The position numbers were made by a program, and so were the translations under genes. 64,000 bases of DNA, from assembly GCF_024518675.1 (NCBI RefSeq), contig NZ_JANIGL010000001.1:186001-250000 (forward strand). Reading direction: 5' to 3'. The notes under the pieces were generated by a model. The model did not search any database. It saw only the letters and a list, made by a program, of their open reading frames with translations, and was not told where the DNA came from. Positions 60,747 through 64,000 of this stretch are shown here, piece after piece. The DNA is from Pseudoalteromonas shioyasakiensis (GTDB lineage: Bacteria > Pseudomonadota > Gammaproteobacteria > Enterobacterales > Alteromonadaceae). Position 1 is the stretch's first letter, and each line of letters opens with the position of its first letter.

Positions 60747-63237
60747 ATTAGCGTTAAAATTATTTAGCCGTGAGTTTCGTCGCGGTGAATTAACAGTGAT
60801 CTGCGCAGCTATCGCTTTAGCTGTATTGACCGTTTTAACTTTGTCTATGGTAACCGACCGAATCGGTCAAAGTATTGCACAAAAGAGTAGTGCATTTATT
60901 GCTGCAGACCGTGTACTGGCAAGTAGCCATGCATTACCTGACGACTACTTAGCCGAAGCAAGTAGCTATAACTTAAAAACAGCCACATTGACTTATTTCG
61001 ATACCATGCTTTTTGCTAATGATGAAATGCAATTAAGCTCAGTTAAAGCCGTGTCGGAGCATTATCCGTTAAAAGGTGAGCTTAAGGTTAAATCAAGTTT
61101 AACTGCAAATGTCGAAGTCGCAACCCAAGGGCCAAGTGTTGGTAATGTTTGGTTTAGTGAGTCTGTTTTTTATGCTTTAAATGTAAAAGTAGGCGATTCA
61201 GTTGAGTTGGGAGCTGCGCAATTTACTATCGAAAAAGTATTAGTGGAAGAGCCTGATGCGCCTTTCAATATCTTTTCAAGTAGCCGACGCGTATTACTCA
61301 ACGAAGCGGATATAGCGAAAACGCAAGTGATCCAACCCGGCAGCCGAGTATATTATCGCCAATTATACGCTGGTGATGAAAGTGACATTAGCGACTTTTA
61401 TGCTTGGTTAAAACCTCAGATGAAAGAAAATCAGCAATGGTATGGCGTTAAAGATAGGCAGTCGCCAATTGCTAGGAGCTTAAATCGTGCCGAAAGCTTT
61501 TTATTATTAGCAGGGTTATTAGGCATAATATTAGCGGCTGTTGCTATTGCAGTATCAGCAAAACGTTATTGTGAACGCCAATATGATCCAGTAGCGATGA
61601 TGAAAACCCTTGGTGGTAGCCGTGCAACAATCCGTAAAATATACCTTTTACACTTATCTATGGTGTGTGTGTTCTCAGTTTTGATTGGGCTATTAATTGG
61701 CTATGCTCTGCAAGGTATTGCTACTGATTATTTAGCTAAATCAATGAATAACACTTTGCCTGATGCGAGCATTAAACCATGGTTAGTCGCTATCGGTACG
61801 GGTGTAATTTGTGCGGTGATGTTTTCAATTAAACCGTTACTCGATTTATTCGATATACCGCCATTAAGGGTATTGCGCCGTAATTTAGGCGATAAGTTAT
61901 TAGTGAGTAAAGTACATTTAGCGATGTCTGGCGTTACGGTGTTTTTGTTAATGTGGCTGTTTAGTAATAACTTAAAGATAACCGCTATTTTATTTGCCTC
62001 GACACTTGTATTAATTGGTTTGTTATTTGGCTTGTCGCGGCTCATTTTTGGTGGTGGTCGTAAGCTTGGCCTGCGTCCCGGTAACAGTTGGTCGCTAGCA
62101 ATTGCATCTATCCAAAAGCGGGCAAATGCCAATGCCGTGCAGTTAATTAGTTTTTCGCTGGCAATCAAATTACTGTTGTTTTTGATTGTTCTTAAAAATG
62201 ACATGATCTCAGATTGGGAGTCACAACTTCCCAGTGATGCACCCAATGCTTTTTTAGTCAACATAACTGAAACTGAGTTGCCTGAAGTGAATAAGTTCTT
62301 AGCGCAAAAAGACATTCTTGTTTCAGAATTTTACCCCACAATACGCGGTCGTGTTAATGCGGTAAATGGCGAGCTTGTTGCTCGCGAAGTCTCACTTGAA
62401 GATAACGAGAAAAAAGACGAAGAGGCTCGCTCTGGTATAGGCCGAGAGCTTAATCTAACGTGGCTCGCAGAGCCGCCTGCTCATAATGAAATTATCGACG
62501 GGCAGTGGTTTTCTGACGAGGCAATTGCCGAGGCGTCAGTTGAACAATCAATGCTTGATAGACTTGATATTAAGCTTGGCGATACGTTAACGTTTTTAAT
62601 TGGCGCTCAATCGTTTGACGCTAAAGTCACCAGCGTTCGCAAAGTGAACTGGGCAACATTAAAACCTAACTTTTTTATTATTTTGAGTCCAGATGTATTG
62701 GCAGACTTTCCTGCAACCTATATCTCATCGGTACGTATTGAAGCTGAGCAAAAACGTGACTTTAGTGAGCTTTTACGCACATATCCAACAATCAATGCAA
62801 TAGATGTTGATAGTTTTGTTAAGCAAATACGTTCGACTATATCTCAAGTATCGCTCGCAATCGGGTTTGTATTAGCCATCGTTGTTTTATGTGGTGCACT
62901 GGTGCTTATCTCGCAAGTGCAGGCAAGCCTTGGTGAGCGTATGCAAGAAATTGTTATTTTACGAACATTGGGTGCGAAAGGCAGGTTAATAAAAAATGCC
63001 ACTTTGTATGAGTTTTTACTGCTCGGGGCTACTGCAGGGTTTGTTGCAGCTTTGATAAGCGACGTGGCTCTGTTTATTGTGCAAAGAGAAATGTTTGAAC
63101 TGGCAGGTAAATTACACCCTCATATTTGGCTAATTGGCCCAATTGCAGGTGGTGTATTTGTAGCGGCGTTAGGTTATTTAATGATTGCCCGTACTATGCG
63201 CAAAAACACGCAAGGTTTGCTACGCTCATTAGCGTAA
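60736..63237 (+). CDS. ybbP: YbbP-type FtsX-like ABC permease
   Basis: 833 residues in two FtsX/MacB halves. The start at 60736 (MWAKLALKLFSREF) is preferred, with GAGG nine bases upstream; GTG 60721 and ATG 60727 are alternatives. N-terminal helix (about 18-40), a ~200-residue extracytoplasmic domain, a block of helices around 255-300 and 340-440, a second extracytoplasmic domain (about 500-690), and three C-terminal helices with VILRTLGAKGRLIKNATLYEFLLLG, the coupling segment of FtsX-type permeases. It forms a complex with YbbA. The two E. coli genes next to tesA have the same architecture. A terminator follows. Confidence 0.93.
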   Translation: MWAKLALKLFSREFRRGELTVICAAIALAVLTVLTLSMVTDRIGQSIAQKSSAFIAADRVLASSHALPDDYLAEASSYNLKTATLTYFDTMLFANDEMQLSSVKAVSEHYPLKGELKVKSSLTANVEVATQGPSVGNVWFSESVFYALNVKVGDSVELGAAQFTIEKVLVEEPDAPFNIFSSSRRVLLNEADIAKTQVIQPGSRVYYRQLYAGDESDISDFYAWLKPQMKENQQWYGVKDRQSPIARSLNRAESFLLLAGLLGIILAAVAIAVSAKRYCERQYDPVAMMKTLGGSRATIRKIYLLHLSMVCVFSVLIGLLIGYALQGIATDYLAKSMNNTLPDASIKPWLVAIGTGVICAVMFSIKPLLDLFDIPPLRVLRRNLGDKLLVSKVHLAMSGVTVFLLMWLFSNNLKITAILFASTLVLIGLLFGLSRLIFGGGRKLGLRPGNSWSLAIASIQKRANANAVQLISFSLAIKLLLFLIVLKNDMISDWESQLPSDAPNAFLVNITETELPEVNKFLAQKDILVSEFYPTIRGRVNAVNGELVAREVSLEDNEKKDEEARSGIGRELNLTWLAEPPAHNEIIDGQWFSDEAIAEASVEQSMLDRLDIKLGDTLTFLIGAQSFDAKVTSVRKVNWATLKPNFFIILSPDVLADFPATYISSVRIEAEQKRDFSELLRTYPTINAIDVDSFVKQIRSTISQVSLAIGFVLAIVVLCGALVLISQVQASLGERMQEIVILRTLGAKGRLIKNATLYEFLLLGATAGFVAALISDVALFIVQREMFELAGKLHPHIWLIGPIAGGVFVAALGYLMIARTMRKNTQGLLRSLA

Positions 63238-63267
63238 GTTTTAATCGACGTTATCATTAATTTGAAG

Positions 63268-63292
63268 TACCCGCATTTGCGGGTATTTTTTT
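63268..63292 (+). terminator. Rho-independent terminator after ybbP
   Basis: TACCCGC (63268-63274) and GCGGGTA (63279-63285) around ATTT, followed by seven T. Confidence 0.9.
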
Positions 63293-63381
63293 GATTTATA
63301 TAAAGTCAATAATGCACTGGTAATTTATACAGTGCTCTGGCATTATTGCCATATTAACGATTTATAGGTGTAGGTTAGCGT

Positions 63382-63906
63382 TTGGCTATTATTTTAGGGA
63401 TCGATCCCGGCTCTCGATTAACGGGTTACGGTGTTATTGAGCATCAAGGCGCTAAATTTAACTATTTAGGTAGTGGCTGTATTAAATTAGCTGAACATGA
63501 ATTTCCAATACGCTTAAAAATGATTTACCAAGGTGTTAGCCAACTGATAGAGCAGTTTTCGCCAACCACATTTGCAATTGAAAAAGTATTTATGGCCCAC
63601 AACCCAGATTCAGCATTAAAGCTTGGGCAAGCAAGAGGCGCAGCCATTGTGGGAGCATCAATGGCTGAGCTACCAGTGTTTGAGTATTCGGCGCGGCAGA
63701 TAAAGCAAGCAGTTGTAGGGCACGGCGGAGCTGATAAATCTCAAGTTCAGCAGATGGTTAAAAATATTTTAAACTTACCTGGTACTCCCCAAGCTGATGC
63801 CGCTGATGCGTTGGCTATTGCTATTTGCCATGCACACTCAGAACAAAATTTAATTAAACTAGCGGGCAGTGCATCAAAAACCGTTAGAGGAAGATTAAGG
63901 AAATAA
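63382..63906 (+). CDS. ruvC: RuvC, Holliday junction resolvase
   Basis: Cuts Holliday junctions symmetrically in complex with RuvAB. Starts with TTG at 63382, giving the family N-terminus [24 protein letters not shown] nine bases upstream can serve as SD. 174 residues (E. coli 173). The four acidic active-site residues are visible: Asp7 in GIDPGSR, Glu in FAIEKVF (about 67), and two Asp in [11 protein letters not shown] near 139-142. ruvA follows two bases after the stop. Confidence 0.97.
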   Translation: MAIILGIDPGSRLTGYGVIEHQGAKFNYLGSGCIKLAEHEFPIRLKMIYQGVSQLIEQFSPTTFAIEKVFMAHNPDSALKLGQARGAAIVGASMAELPVFEYSARQIKQAVVGHGGADKSQVQQMVKNILNLPGTPQADAADALAIAICHAHSEQNLIKLAGSASKTVRGRLRK

Positions 63907-63908
63907 AT

Positions 63909-64000
63909 ATGATCGGTCGCTTAAACGGTGTGTTAGTTGAAAAACAAGCACCAGAAATACTTATTGAAGTCAGCGGTGTTGGGTACGAAGTAAATATGCC
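63909..64000 (+). CDS. ruvA: RuvA, Holliday junction branch-migration protein, N-terminal fragment
   Basis: Only the first 30 residues lie in the window: [13 protein letters not shown], then [15 protein letters not shown], the OB-fold domain I of RuvA. The gene is cut by the window edge. It begins two bases after ruvC, so ruvC-ruvA (presumably -ruvB) form one operon as in other gammaproteobacteria. Confidence 0.93.
   Translation, partial: MIGRLNGVLVEKQAPEILIEVSGVGYEVNM

Overview
This window is a stretch of chromosome from an AT-rich marine gammaproteobacterium, most probably of the order Alteromonadales (Pseudoalteromonas or a near relative). The basis is the housekeeping gene content and order, the large set of secreted and TonB-dependent proteins, and the monomeric isocitrate dehydrogenase. 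The genus is an inference that no marker gene here settles. I saw no insertion sequence, prophage, integron or CRISPR array.

Positions 1-21771 form an accessory nutrient-acquisition locus. It is bracketed by two related PhoD-like metallophosphoesterases, one cut by the window edge and one a Tat-exported lipoprotein. Between them lie a very large TonB-dependent receptor; a tight four-gene operon (small TonB receptor, exported cytochrome c protein, exported beta-propeller 'membrane-bound dehydrogenase' protein, ThuA-like protein); a membrane-anchored AraC-type regulator; two exported sulfatases; an FG-GAP/ASPIC-UnbV lipoprotein; and a chemoreceptor. Four intergenic copies of a TGTTAACAA palindrome lie beside the large receptor, the AraC/sulfatase gap, the chemoreceptor and the second PhoD-like gene. 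I could find no other copy in the window. This suggests one regulon that joins sensing, uptake, desulfation, phosphoester cleavage and chemotaxis. The substrate cannot be read from the sequence; a sulfated or phosphorylated glycan-like compound is an inference.

Positions 22205-34562 are mixed. Three tandem tRNA-Val(GAC) genes, a DUF3080-type lipoprotein, a MATE transporter and riboflavin synthase keep an order also known around E. coli valVW-mdtK-ribC. They are followed by a CPXCG protein, fructosamine kinase, DUF445 and DUF3718 proteins, an unrecognised Cys/His-rich protein, a pair of exported amidohydrolases (the second without its metal ligands), and NADP isocitrate dehydrogenase.

Positions 34992-53891 are conserved core: cspD, clpS, clpA, infA, bpt, aat, acnB, trxB, pssA, ald, lrp, ftsK, lolA, rarA, crcB, serS. 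It matches the E. coli cspD-to-serS segment, with cydCD absent and acnB, pssA, ald and crcB present instead. bpt, aat, clpS and clpA together supply both aminoacyl transferases plus the adaptor and unfoldase of the bacterial N-degron pathway.

Positions 54014-64000 hold a metallo-beta-lactamase-fold enzyme with a divergent LysR regulator, set between two almost identical terminators; two unknown membrane proteins; an exported sugar dehydrogenase that overlaps head-to-head with a small membrane protein; tRNA-Pro(GGG); tesA divergent from a ybbA/ybbP ABC system; and ruvC with the start of ruvA.
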